NCBI GenBank assembly: GCA_964454015.1
Contig: CAYVQF010000066.1
Span: 1 to 29,320 of the forward strand
Length of the DNA stretch: 29,320 nucleotides
Source: CAYVQF01 sp964454015
GTDB lineage: Bacteria > Myxococcota_A > Bradymonadia > UBA4248
Direction: 5' to 3'
Shown here: positions 1-7,467 of the stretch, one piece after another
Layout: each line of letters begins with the position of its first letter
Position numbering within the stretch: position 1 is the first letter of the stretch
The notes under the pieces: model-generated
Databases searched by the model: none
What the model was told of the DNA's origin: nothing
What the model saw: the letters and a program-made list of their open reading frames with translations, nothing else
Program-made: the position numbers and the translations under genes

Positions 1-90
1 ATCCTGTGCCAGGCAGGCCCCCGGTGCCGGGGCGACGCGTAGGTCGCCCCCTACGGTCGTTCGCATCCTGTGCCAGGCAGATCGCCCCCT
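1..90. repeat. Imperfect direct repeat with internal hairpin
   Basis: ATCCTGTGCCAGGCAG occurs exactly at 1-16 and 65-80. Copy 1 is followed, after about 26 extra bases, by GTCGCCCCCTA, and copy 2 by ATCGCCCCCTA directly. Copy 2 therefore looks like copy 1 without an internal insert. The extra stretch contains a perfect 8-base inverted repeat, GGGGCGAC (29-36) and GTCGCCCC (43-50), with a 6-base loop. This resembles a small intergenic repeat, but the window edge cuts it, so its full length and copy number cannot be seen. Confidence 0.6.
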
Positions 91-97
91 ATCTTGA

Positions 98-126
98 TTG
101 ACAGGGCCGCCCGGCACGGCTACAGA
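98..126 (+). promoter_or_regulatory. Sigma-70-type promoter for the methyltransferase operon
   Basis: A perfect -35 box TTGACA (98-103) is followed by exactly 17 bases and a TACAGA -10-like box (121-126). Transcription would start near 133, giving a leader of about 48 bases before the ATG at 181. It is the only good promoter seen for the run of plus-strand genes ending at 3800. The -10 box matches consensus at three of six positions, so the call rests mainly on the -35 box and spacing. Confidence 0.5.
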
Positions 127-180
127 TGCCCGGCCCGTTCGGTCGCGTCTGTGCGCCGTCGCGGGTCTGTGGGGAATTTC

Positions 181-1320
181 ATGACGCAACACGCCTTTCT
201 CGCCACCTGTGCCCGCGGCTGCGAGCCCTTTGTGGCTGCGGAGCTCGCGGCGCTCCACCTCGAGGTCACGGAAGAGGTCTCGGGTGGCGTCCTGTGCCGC
301 GGCGATTTCGCGGCCGGGATGCGGGCTTGTCTCTATTTGCGCTGCGCCACCAAGCTCCTGCTCAGCCTGGGGACGGCCCAGGTGCGCCAAGAGGGCGATC
401 TCTACGACAGCGTCCGCGCCTTGGACCTGGCGCCGTGGTTTTCGCCGCGGCACAGCCTGGCCGTGGACACCCACCTCAACGATCCGCGCTTTGGCAATGC
501 CCACTTTTTGTCCCTGAAGATCAAGGACGCCGTGGTGGACGACGTGCGGGATCGCTGCGGCGAGCGCCCCAGCGTGGACACCAAGAAACCCGACGTGGCG
601 GTGGTGGCGCACGTGGTGCAAGGGACGGCGCGCTATTACCTGGCCATGCAGGGGGAGTCGCTGCACAACCGGGGCTACAGGCGGCGCCACGTCGAGGCGC
701 CGCTCAAGGAGAGCCTGGCGGCCTCCCTGCTGGCGTTCAGCCAGTGGGACGGGGCGACGCCGCTCCTCGACCCCATGTGCGGCTCGGGGACGCTGGTCAT
801 CGAGGCGGCGCTGCTGGCGACGGGGACGGCGCCGGGGATCCAGCGCCATTTTGGCTTTGAGCGCTGGCCGATCTTCAGCGACGCCGTCGCCACGACCTGG
901 GCCGAGCTGCGGGCCCAGGCCAAGGCCGCGCGCCGGGCGACGGCCGTGCCTTTTTTCGCTTCCGACCATGATGGTCGGGCGGTGGCGGCGGCAGAGAACA
1001 ACGCCCGCACGGCCGGGGTGGCGGATCTGATACACTTCTCGGTGCGCGATGTCGCCACGGTCGATCCCTGCCCCGGTGGGGGCCAGGTGGTGGTGAATCC
1101 GCCCTATGGGGAGCGCATCGGGAGCGGTCTGGCGGCGGAGGTGCACGACAAACTCGCGCGGCACGTGCGCCACTTCGAGGCGCATCGACTGGCGATTCTG
1201 AGTACGCCCGTGTTGCTGCGCCAGCAGATGCACATGCGGCCCGAGCGGCGCTTGCGCGTGTTCAACGGTCCGTTGGCCTGTGAGATGGCCAGCTATCAGA
1301 CGGGAGGCCAAGGCGGATGA
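181..1320 (+). CDS. THUMP-domain class I SAM-dependent RNA methyltransferase (RlmL/YpsC-like)
   Basis: This is a 379-residue protein of the COG0116 type. The N-terminal half (about 1-160) fits a ferredoxin-like plus THUMP RNA-binding region. The C-terminal half is a Rossmann methyltransferase with SAM motif I DPMCGSGT at 197-204 and catalytic motif NPPY at 306-309, followed by GERIG. Known relatives add N2-methyl-guanine to 23S rRNA (E. coli RlmL N-terminal module; B. subtilis YpsC is of this length). The exact target base cannot be read from the sequence. The frame is open upstream to 70, but the ATG at 181 has GGGGA six bases before it and gives the family's usual N-terminus. The stop overlaps the next gene by four bases (ATGA), so the two are probably translationally coupled. 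Confidence 0.9.
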   Translation: MTQHAFLATCARGCEPFVAAELAALHLEVTEEVSGGVLCRGDFAAGMRACLYLRCATKLLLSLGTAQVRQEGDLYDSVRALDLAPWFSPRHSLAVDTHLNDPRFGNAHFLSLKIKDAVVDDVRDRCGERPSVDTKKPDVAVVAHVVQGTARYYLAMQGESLHNRGYRRRHVEAPLKESLAASLLAFSQWDGATPLLDPMCGSGTLVIEAALLATGTAPGIQRHFGFERWPIFSDAVATTWAELRAQAKAARRATAVPFFASDHDGRAVAAAENNARTAGVADLIHFSVRDVATVDPCPGGGQVVVNPPYGERIGSGLAAEVHDKLARHVRHFEAHRLAILSTPVLLRQQMHMRPERRLRVFNGPLACEMASYQTGGQGG

Positions 1321-2621
1321 AAGGGAAAGGGCCAAGAGTCGGGCGCCCCAAGGCGGCGGGTGCTCCGCGCCGGCGGCGCGATGATGATCGCAGCGCGCGG
1401 CCCGACACGGCGGTGGAGCCGCCCAAGCCCGTCGCGCCCTATCGCTTGGCCGAGCGCAAGCGGCGGGAGAGCGGCGCGGTGCCAGCGGGTCGGCGTCAGG
1501 TCGAGGGCGATCAGGTGCTGGGCAAGCGCTTGGCAGAGGCGCTGACCTTCAGGGGCGAGACCGGGCGGGCGACCCACGGCTTTCACGCGTATCCGGCGCG
1601 GCTGCACCCGGACACGGCGCGGGCGGTGCTGGACATTTTGCCGGCGACGCGGGTGGCCGATCCCTTCTGCGGCGGCGGCACGGTCCTGGTGGAGGCCCTG
1701 TTGCACGGCGCCGAAGCCGTGGGCGGCGATCTGAGCGCCATCGCGCTGATGGTGGCGCGGGCGCGGACCACCGTGCTCGAGGAAGAGGGTGCCGAGAAGC
1801 TGCGCGAGGCGGCAACGGGCGTCGTCCAGGGGGCGATGGCGCGGTTGCGCGAGGGGCCGGCGCCGTGGATTGCGCCGGCGGTGCTGCGGCTGCGCCGCTG
1901 GTACCAGGACGATCCCCTGCACGAGCTGGCGGCGCTCCAGAACCTCATCGAGAAGGCGCCGGCGGGCCAGCGCAAGGCGCTGACGGCGGTCTTCTCCTCG
2001 CTGTGCATCAAGTTCTCTCTGCGCGCCTCGGAGACCTCGAACCGGGTGGTCGAGGTGCATCGGCCGCGGGGGGCCGTGTTGCAGGCCTTTGTCGACAAAG
2101 TCGAGCACTACGCCATCATGCAGGCCGACTTTCGCGCTTTGCTGCCGACGCCGCGACCCTCGGTGTCTTTGGCCCAGATCGATGCCAGGAATGCGAATTT
2201 TCAGCCCGTCGATCTGGTGCTCACCAGCCCGCCCTACCCCGGGACCTACGATTATCTGTTGCTCCAGCAATTGCGTTCGGCGTGGCTGGGCTTGGACACG
2301 GCGGCGCGAGCCGACGACGAGCTGGGTTCGCGGCGCAAGTTTCGCCTGCGTGGCGCGCTGGCCTACCGCCAGTGGTTGGCCGACACCCGGCAGTGGATGC
2401 ACACCGTGGGGCAGCGCATCACCCCTGCGGGCCGCATGGCCGTGGTCGTTGGCGAAGGGATCGCCGCGGGTCGCCACTATGCCGTGGCCGAGCCGACCAA
2501 AGAGGCGGCTGAGGCGGCTGGTCTGCGCTTCGTGTGTGGGGCAGCGGTGGAGCGCATCGATCCGGCCCTCAAGCGGCGCAAGCAGGAGCACATTCTGCTC
2601 TTTGAACGCCCCGAAAAATAA
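1317..2621 (+). CDS. Solitary amino-methyltransferase, probable DNA methylase
   Basis: This 434-residue protein starts at the ATG inside the ATGA overlap with the previous gene. Residues 1-60 are basic and probably disordered. A segment containing HGFHAYPARLHPD leads into SAM motif I DPFCGGGT (115-122). The catalytic TSPPY is at 303-307. Motif I preceding [ST]PPY is seen in N4-cytosine and N6-adenine DNA methylases and in Trm11-like enzymes. TSPPY favours amino-methylation of DNA, with cytosine N4 the better guess. No restriction nuclease or specificity subunit lies nearby, so it would be an orphan methylase. Coupling to an rRNA-type methyltransferase leaves an RNA target possible. The catalytic class is well supported; the substrate is not. 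Confidence 0.78.
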   Translation: MKGKGPRVGRPKAAGAPRRRRDDDRSARPDTAVEPPKPVAPYRLAERKRRESGAVPAGRRQVEGDQVLGKRLAEALTFRGETGRATHGFHAYPARLHPDTARAVLDILPATRVADPFCGGGTVLVEALLHGAEAVGGDLSAIALMVARARTTVLEEEGAEKLREAATGVVQGAMARLREGPAPWIAPAVLRLRRWYQDDPLHELAALQNLIEKAPAGQRKALTAVFSSLCIKFSLRASETSNRVVEVHRPRGAVLQAFVDKVEHYAIMQADFRALLPTPRPSVSLAQIDARNANFQPVDLVLTSPPYPGTYDYLLLQQLRSAWLGLDTAARADDELGSRRKFRLRGALAYRQWLADTRQWMHTVGQRITPAGRMAVVVGEGIAAGRHYAVAEPTKEAAEAAGLRFVCGAAVERIDPALKRRKQEHILLFERPEK

Positions 2622-2632
2622 GGCTCGGCACA

Positions 2633-2648
2633 CTTTGCGACGGCAAAG
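2633..2648 (+). other. Small hairpin between methyltransferase and MazG-like gene
   Basis: CTTTGC (2633-2638) and GCAAAG (2643-2648) form a perfect six-base stem with a GACG loop in the 47-base gap between the two genes. No T-run follows, so it is not a standard intrinsic terminator. It may be a processing or mRNA-stability element. Confidence 0.3.
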
Positions 2649-2668
2649 ATTCCCGTGACGACAGGCAT

Positions 2669-3055
2669 ATGAAGGAAGACAAAGAAGCGATCTTGGCGGC
2701 GGCGCGCATGGGCTCTCTCCCGGCGATGGCAGCGGTGCTGCACGACTTCAACACGGCGCGCGCGTGGCAGCCCTATCACAGCCCGCGCAACCTGGCCATG
2801 GCCCTCTCCGTCGAGGCGGCGGAGCTCTTGGAGCTGTACCTGTGGTCGGAAGACCAAGGGCCCCAGCCGGCGTTACCGAGCCGCGCCGCCCAGGTGGCGG
2901 ACGAGGCGGCGGACGTGTTGATCTGTCTCCTCAACCTGTGCGCGGCCGCTGACATCGATCTGGGGGCCGCCTTCTGCGCCAAGGTTGAGAAGAACGCCGC
3001 CAAGTACCCCGTGGACCGCGCCTATGGCAGCGCACGCAAGCACGATGAGCTCTAG
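2669..3055 (+). CDS. MazG-like / dCTP pyrophosphatase-like nucleotide pyrophosphohydrolase
   Basis: This 128-residue all-alpha protein resembles the MazG / RS21-C6 (DCTPP1) group. The metal-binding pattern is visible: E49xxE52 in VEAAELLELYLW, followed by E79xxD82 in DEAADVLICLL. The tail KVEKNAAKYPVDRAYGSA is typical of the family. Such enzymes cleave (d)NTPs to monophosphate and pyrophosphate in the cytoplasm and remove unwanted nucleotides such as dCTP analogues. The length fits a single-domain member. Its last 11 bases overlap the start of the exported phosphatase gene, so the two are probably co-translated. The preferred nucleotide cannot be deduced. Confidence 0.88.
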   Translation: MKEDKEAILAAARMGSLPAMAAVLHDFNTARAWQPYHSPRNLAMALSVEAAELLELYLWSEDQGPQPALPSRAAQVADEAADVLICLLNLCAAADIDLGAAFCAKVEKNAAKYPVDRAYGSARKHDEL

Positions 3056-3800
3056 TCGCGAGTTGAGGTGGCTGCTCACCACGGGCCTGGTCTTGGCGCT
3101 GGGCGGCCTGGCCGTGCTGGACGGTCCCGTGGCCCATGCCCAGGCCTTACCCACCAACACCCGCCAGGTCCCAGAAGGCTACTGGCTCGGCGGTAGACCT
3201 GAGAGCGCCGCCGAAGTGGAGGCGCTTTACGGGCGAGGGGTGCGTTTCGTGGTCAGTATCCACGCACTGCCCGCCGAAAGCCGGGCGGCGGTCCGCGAGC
3301 GGGGCATGGGTCACTTGAACCTGTGGTTTGGCAGCCGCTTCCCCGAGACCGAGGCCTTGCTCGAGGCCCTGGGGGCCTTCAGACCCGAGGAGGTCTTCAT
3401 TCACTGCACCTACGGCGCCGATCGCACGGGCGCCCTGGCGGCCTTTCTCCTGGCGGTGCGCCACGGGATGCCCATGGAGGAGGGCCTGTTGATTTTTGCC
3501 TACCCCCAGGGCGCGAACTTGAACGCTTTGCAGCGCCTGTTGCGCGATGAGGGTTATCCCGTGGAGGCGGCCCTGGTCGAGCGCCGCGCCGGTCTCTTTG
3601 CCGGCAACCTGGGTGGCCTCAAGGCCAACGAGGAGAGCTATCGCCAGCTCATCCGCGGGGCGCTACGAGCCGCGGAAGGCGAGCGGGCGCGCCAGGCAGC
3701 GGCCGTGGCCCAGTCGCGCCTCTTGCAGGGGTTCAGGCTGCGCTGGCAGCAGTGGCAGCGCGCCCTGCACCTCCTTCGCTACAGTCGCGTCCAGCGCTGA
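3045..3800 (+). CDS. Exported dual-specificity-type tyrosine phosphatase
   Basis: This is a 251-residue protein. The chosen ATG at 3045 gives a signal peptide: SSSRELRW, a hydrophobic core, then AHAQA, with cleavage likely near residue 33. An upstream in-frame ATG at 2985 would bury that signal and overlap the previous gene deeply. The phosphatase P-loop is complete: HCTYGADRTG, with nucleophile Cys121 and Arg127. A typical WPD-type general-acid loop is not obvious in the segment before it (NLWFGSRFPET). The tail after about residue 190 is Arg/Gln-rich and helical. It probably acts outside the cytoplasm on a phosphoprotein, inositol phosphate or phospholipid; the substrate is unknown. It ends one base from the convergent neighbour's stop. 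Confidence 0.82.
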   Translation: MSSSRELRWLLTTGLVLALGGLAVLDGPVAHAQALPTNTRQVPEGYWLGGRPESAAEVEALYGRGVRFVVSIHALPAESRAAVRERGMGHLNLWFGSRFPETEALLEALGAFRPEEVFIHCTYGADRTGALAAFLLAVRHGMPMEEGLLIFAYPQGANLNALQRLLRDEGYPVEAALVERRAGLFAGNLGGLKANEESYRQLIRGALRAAEGERARQAAAVAQSRLLQGFRLRWQQWQRALHLLRYSRVQR

Positions 3801-3801
3801 G

Positions 3802-5484
3802 CTAGCCTTGCGGCGGTGTCGCTGCGGGCGGTGTCGATTTTTCGTGACGCGCCCGTTCGAGGTTCTCCACGAAGGTCAGGGCGCGAACGCCGTCTTCGCG
3901 GGAGGGGGGGACGTGGACCCGCAGAGAGCCCTGGCCGGCGCCGATGGCCAGCTCGGTGCGGCCCGTGAGCCAATAGCCGAGGCCGAGGAGGAGGGCGATG
4001 AGGGCCGAGATGGCCGCCAAGCTGGGCAACCACAGGATGGCGGCAGATCCGCCGCCGCCCAGAAAGACCAAGAGCGCCATCCACAGGAGGAAGTGGTGGT
4101 GTCGCGGCGCCAGGGCGACCCAGTCGATGTCCTCGAGGCGAAAGGTGATGAGGTGGGTCTGATCGCCGCGGCGCTCTTTCTGCCACAGGCGGTGCGAGGT
4201 GAGGGTGAGGTTCTGCCAGCGCTGGATCTCCTCTTCGTTGGGCAAGAGGCGCCGGTCGCCGGCAGAGGCCAAGCCTGGGCTGGGCAGCTCTTCCCGCGCA
4301 TTGGGGCGCTCGCTTGGGCGCAGCTTGGCTTCGCTGCGCGGACGCGGCGACGGGGCCGGCGCGGCAGGTTGCGGTGCGGCCACCTCGGCCGGAGGGGAGT
4401 GGCTGAGGCTGGGTAGCGGCGCCGCCGGCGACGGTGCAGAGACCGCGGCAGGCGGTGTGACCGGTGAAGGTGGGCTCGCCGGGGAGGGGCTGGGGGGCGT
4501 GGGATTGGCTTCGGCCGCGGCAGGGTCCTTTGCTGTCGGTGCTGGGGCTGGCATCGCTCTCTCGTTGGTGTCGACGGGCACCTCGATGCCTTCTGCTTTG
4601 TGGCGCTTCTTGGACTTGCGCTTGCGGCTGCGGCCCTCCGTCGGGGCTGGCGTCTTAGGCTCTGCCTCGGGCTCCGCCTCAGGCTCTGCCTCAGGCTCTG
4701 CCTCGGGCTCGGGCTGAGGTGTTGACGCGGGCTGGGGCTGAGGTGTTGGCACCTCCTCCTTGCTCAAAGTGAGGCGGGCTTGGCTCGCCCGCGGAGAGGG
4801 GGGCGGGGCCTGCAGGGGCGGCGGCGGCGGCATCTCAGCGCTTTGCAGAGGGGCCTCCTGCGGAGCTTCGACGGGCCCCTCGCTGTCGAGATCGCCCGCG
4901 AGCCCCAGGAGATGAAGCTCGTCTTGGTCGACCATCTCGCGCAGGCGCGGGTTGCGCTGCCGCGGCGGCTTGCTCGGCGGCGGCGGGGCTTCGTCCGGGG
5001 TGAGGATGGGGGCCGCGGCGAGGAGGGCCAGCTCGTCGAGTTGCTCCATGGGATCGCCGCGGAGGGCCGCGGCTTCGGGACTTGGAGGAGCGGAGGTGAC
5101 GGAGATCTCCGTCGCAACCTCACTCTCGCTGGCCAGGCGCAGGTCGTGGACCACGACGGCGTCGTCATCTTCTTCACTCACGTCGAGGTCGATGAGGTCG
5201 TCGTCGTCACGGGTGGGTGGTGGAGCGATGGTGGTCTCGAGGCTAGGGGGGGCGGGCCCCTTCTTCACGGCTTTGGCTGCGGCAGGTGACGCGGCGGCGT
5301 TGCTGGTACCGCCCCACAGGTCGGCCAGGTCGGGGTGCTCCGCGGCTGGCACCCAGGCGCCGTCGGGTAGGGTGCGCACCTTGGCGTCTTTTTGCACCGT
5401 GCCGACCTCGGCCAGCTTGCGCAGCTCTTCAGTGCTCTCCAAATTGACGACCAGATGGCTGGTCTTGACCAAGTATCTCGCCAT
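3802..5484 (-). CDS. Membrane protein with GYF-like N-terminus, Pro/Glu-rich linker and PH-like C-terminus
   Basis: This is a 560-residue protein of unknown function. Residues 1-60 (MARYLVKTSHL, EELRKLAEVGTVQ, DGAWVPAAEHPDLADLW) resemble the GYF_2/DUF4339 fold found at the N-terminus of many bacterial membrane proteins. Residues 60-430 are low complexity, rich in Pro, Ala and Glu, with EAEP tandem repeats and a Lys/Arg cluster. A bacterial-PH-like start (LTSHRLW ... ITFRLEDIDWVAL) precedes two membrane segments (about 465-485 and 488-506). Beta-like sequence and a final helix (ALTFVENLERARHE) follow. The membrane hairpin thus seems inserted into the PH-like fold. The start at 5484 was chosen because GAGGGAG precedes it by eight bases and it begins the GYF-like fold. 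Domain calls are by pattern only. Confidence 0.75.
   Translation of the reverse strand: MARYLVKTSHLVVNLESTEELRKLAEVGTVQKDAKVRTLPDGAWVPAAEHPDLADLWGGTSNAAASPAAAKAVKKGPAPPSLETTIAPPPTRDDDDLIDLDVSEEDDDAVVVHDLRLASESEVATEISVTSAPPSPEAAALRGDPMEQLDELALLAAAPILTPDEAPPPPSKPPRQRNPRLREMVDQDELHLLGLAGDLDSEGPVEAPQEAPLQSAEMPPPPPLQAPPPSPRASQARLTLSKEEVPTPQPQPASTPQPEPEAEPEAEPEAEPEAEPKTPAPTEGRSRKRKSKKRHKAEGIEVPVDTNERAMPAPAPTAKDPAAAEANPTPPSPSPASPPSPVTPPAAVSAPSPAAPLPSLSHSPPAEVAAPQPAAPAPSPRPRSEAKLRPSERPNAREELPSPGLASAGDRRLLPNEEEIQRWQNLTLTSHRLWQKERRGDQTHLITFRLEDIDWVALAPRHHHFLLWMALLVFLGGGGSAAILWLPSLAAISALIALLLGLGYWLTGRTELAIGAGQGSLRVHVPPSREDGVRALTFVENLERARHEKSTPPAATPPQG
4657..4712 (-). repeat. 12-base tandem repeat encoding EAEP units
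   Basis: About four and a half copies of a 12-base unit (GGCTCTGCCTCA and close variants, as read on the plus strand) lie inside the linker of the GYF-like/PH-like gene and encode repeated Glu-Ala-Glu-Pro. A second short repeat, GGGCTGAGGTGTTG, occurs twice just beyond (4711-4750). Whole 12-base units keep the frame, so copy number could vary without breaking the gene. Confidence 0.75.
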
Positions 5485-5530
5485 GGACGGACTCCCTCGT
5501 GGGCACAACGCTACCTCATCGGTCCAGCTC

Positions 5531-5559
5531 AACTTTCGTTGCTTTGCTGCCGCTGTCAA
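5531..5559 (-). promoter_or_regulatory. Possible promoter for the GYF-like/PH-like gene
   Basis: On the minus strand a perfect TTGACA (5559-5554) lies in the gap just after the Nudix stop codon. At 17 bases' spacing the -10 position reads AAAGTT, a poor match. The gene may instead be read through from the Nudix gene 84 bases upstream. Confidence 0.3.
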
Positions 5560-5568
5560 TAAAGTGAC

Positions 5569-6120
5569 TTATCGCGCAGGACAGGGGCCCCGATGAGGCT
5601 GGGCGAAGTAGCGCTGGAGGGCCTCGGTGTGCGCGGGGAACGCCAGATGGCGCAGATCGAAGGCGACGGCCCACGCCAGGGTCTCGGCGTTGGGCGTGAA
5701 GGGAGGCAGGGTGTCGAGGTCCAAAGTGGGCGCCAGGCCAAAGACCAAGAGTCGGTCGGCGCGGCCGTTGGAGGCGACGTGCCACGCAGTGATCTCCCTC
5801 TCGGGGGCGGCGATGCTCAGACCCGTCTCCTCGAAGAGCTCGCGGGCGGCGCCGACGCGCCAGTCTTCCCCACACTCCAGGAAACCACCCGGGAGGGCCC
5901 ACTGGCCGCGGCAGGGCTCGATGCCGCGTTGAATGAGGAGGACACCCACGGCGCCGTCGTGACGGGCGCAAGGCTGGAGGATGGCGACCACTGGCAGGGG
6001 GTTGCGGTAGACCCTGTGCTGGCAGTGCTGGCAGAGACGCGGCCACGGCGCCTCAGGGGGATAGGCGTGGCCGCAGGCGTGGCAGAAAGCAAAGGGCAGG
6101 GGTGAGCCGTGAGTCGCCAT
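5569..6120 (-). CDS. Nudix hydrolase with N-terminal zinc ribbon
   Basis: This 183-residue protein has a zinc ribbon, C13xxC16 and C30xxC33, followed by YRNPLPVV. This resembles the NADH-pyrophosphatase NudC group and related zinc-ribbon Nudix proteins. The Nudix box is complete: G79, E85, R93-E94, E97-E98 and G100 fit GX5EX7REUXEEXGU. The metal-binding and catalytic residues are all present, so it should be active on a nucleoside-diphosphate-linked compound such as NAD(H), ADP-ribose or a damaged nucleotide. The C-terminus shows no clear SQPWPFPxS motif of true NudC, so calling it NADH-specific is not justified. The start at 6120 sits just before the zinc ribbon and avoids a 21-residue unsupported extension. 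It is divergent from the oxidoreductase gene. Confidence 0.9.
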   Translation of the reverse strand: MATHGSPLPFAFCHACGHAYPPEAPWPRLCQHCQHRVYRNPLPVVAILQPCARHDGAVGVLLIQRGIEPCRGQWALPGGFLECGEDWRVGAARELFEETGLSIAAPEREITAWHVASNGRADRLLVFGLAPTLDLDTLPPFTPNAETLAWAVAFDLRHLAFPAHTEALQRYFAQPHRGPCPAR

Positions 6121-6292
6121 GGGGGCTGGCCTTGATGTGCGAGGTGGAGTGAGGCAAGGTGCCCAGGCACGCTTGCGGGGCAAGTGCCATGCGGCGTGTG
6201 TACTTTGGCACGCTCATGGCGCTGCGCAAGCTCCACGGGCGCGTGGACGTGCCGCAGCCGCTGCCACCACCCATGGGCCACGGGGGCCGTGC

Positions 6293-7450
6293 ATGCTCTT
6301 CACACCCTTAGACCTGCGCCAGCTTCGCCTGAAAAACCGCTTCATCAAGACCGCCGCCTTCGAGGGGATGAGCCCTGGCGGCCAGGTCAGCCCGGCGCTC
6401 ATTGCCCATCACCGCGAGCTGGCGGAGAAGGAGGTCGCCCTGACGACCTTGGCTTACTGCGCCGTCGAGCCTGGTGGGCGGACCTTTCCGGACCAGCTCG
6501 CCATGGAAGCGCGGTCTTACGCCGGGATGGCCCAGCTCGCCGAGGCGGTGCACCAGGCCGGCGGCGCGGTCTCAGTACAGCTCGGACACTGTGGTCGTTT
6601 CTCCCGCAACCGCGCCGCCGGCCTGCCGCGGGGGCCCTCTTGGGCCTTCAACCCCTACGGGGTGCTCTCGGGGCTGCCCTGGGCGCGGGCGCTGACGACG
6701 ACGCAGATCGCAACCCTGGTCGAGGCTTTCGCCCGCGCAGCCAAGCAGGCGCGCGAGCTTGGCTTCGACGCCGTGGAGATCCACCTCGGCCACGGCTACC
6801 TCTTGAGTCAGTTCCTTTCACCCTTGGCCAATCGCCGCCGCGACGACTACGGGGGCAGCCTGGAGAACCGGATGCGCCTTCCCTTGGAAGTGCTGGCAGC
6901 GGTGCGGGCGGCCGTGGGGCCCGATTTCCCGGTCTTGGCCAAAATCAACTTACGCGACGGCGTGCGCGGCGGCTGGGACTTGGCGGACACCTTGGCCTTG
7001 GTGCCGCGCTTGGAAGCCGCCGGGGTGGACGCCTTGGTGACCAGCGGCGGCTTCATTCCTCGCTCGGCGTACTATTTGATGCGCGGCCATCGGCCCCTGT
7101 GGGCGATGATCAAGGCGGAGCGCAACTGGGCCACCAAGGCGGCGCTCTTCCTCTTTGGCCCGCTTCTGGTCAAGCCCTATCCTTTTGTGCCGCACTACTT
7201 TTTGGACGATGCTCGCCGAGTTCGCGCCGCCACACGCTTGCCCTTGGTGCTGTTGGGGGGCATCAGCAACGGCGCCTCACTCCAGCAGGCCATGGCCGCG
7301 GGCTTCGACGCCGTCGCCATGGGGCGCGCCCTCATCGCCGATCCCGATCTGGTGCAGCGGGTACGCGCCGACGCAGGCTTCGCGTCGCGCTGCAACCAGT
7401 GCAACCTCTGTGTGGCGCGGATGGAAGAGGGCGTGCGCTGCCACCTCTAG
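6293..7450 (+). CDS. Old-yellow-enzyme family NADH:flavin oxidoreductase
   Basis: This 385-residue FMN-binding TIM barrel carries the family hallmarks: QLGHCGRF, EIHLGHGYLLSQFLSPL followed by RRRDDYGGSLENR, and late phosphate-binding segments LLGGISNG and DAVAMGRALIADP. Members reduce activated C=C bonds in enones, dienoyl-CoA or xenobiotics, using NAD(P)H. The protein ends in four cysteines (C367, C370, C373, C383). Their spacing resembles the iron-sulfur ligands of 2,4-dienoyl-CoA reductase, but the second flavin/NAD domain of that enzyme is absent. It is therefore a single-domain member that may bind a cluster or may not. The ATG at 6293 has a GGGGG run before it and begins the conserved MLFTPLDLRQLRLKNRF; upstream in-frame sequence looks non-coding. 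Substrate is unknown. Confidence 0.9.
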   Translation: MLFTPLDLRQLRLKNRFIKTAAFEGMSPGGQVSPALIAHHRELAEKEVALTTLAYCAVEPGGRTFPDQLAMEARSYAGMAQLAEAVHQAGGAVSVQLGHCGRFSRNRAAGLPRGPSWAFNPYGVLSGLPWARALTTTQIATLVEAFARAAKQARELGFDAVEIHLGHGYLLSQFLSPLANRRRDDYGGSLENRMRLPLEVLAAVRAAVGPDFPVLAKINLRDGVRGGWDLADTLALVPRLEAAGVDALVTSGGFIPRSAYYLMRGHRPLWAMIKAERNWATKAALFLFGPLLVKPYPFVPHYFLDDARRVRAATRLPLVLLGGISNGASLQQAMAAGFDAVAMGRALIADPDLVQRVRADAGFASRCNQCNLCVARMEEGVRCHL

Positions 7451-7467
7451 TGGCGACGTGGGGCGGG

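Noticed and set aside
1296..2633. 445-residue minus-strand open frame opposite the methylase gene
   Set aside because: It is Arg/His/Pro-rich with no domain, and mirrors a plus-strand gene with clear catalytic motifs.
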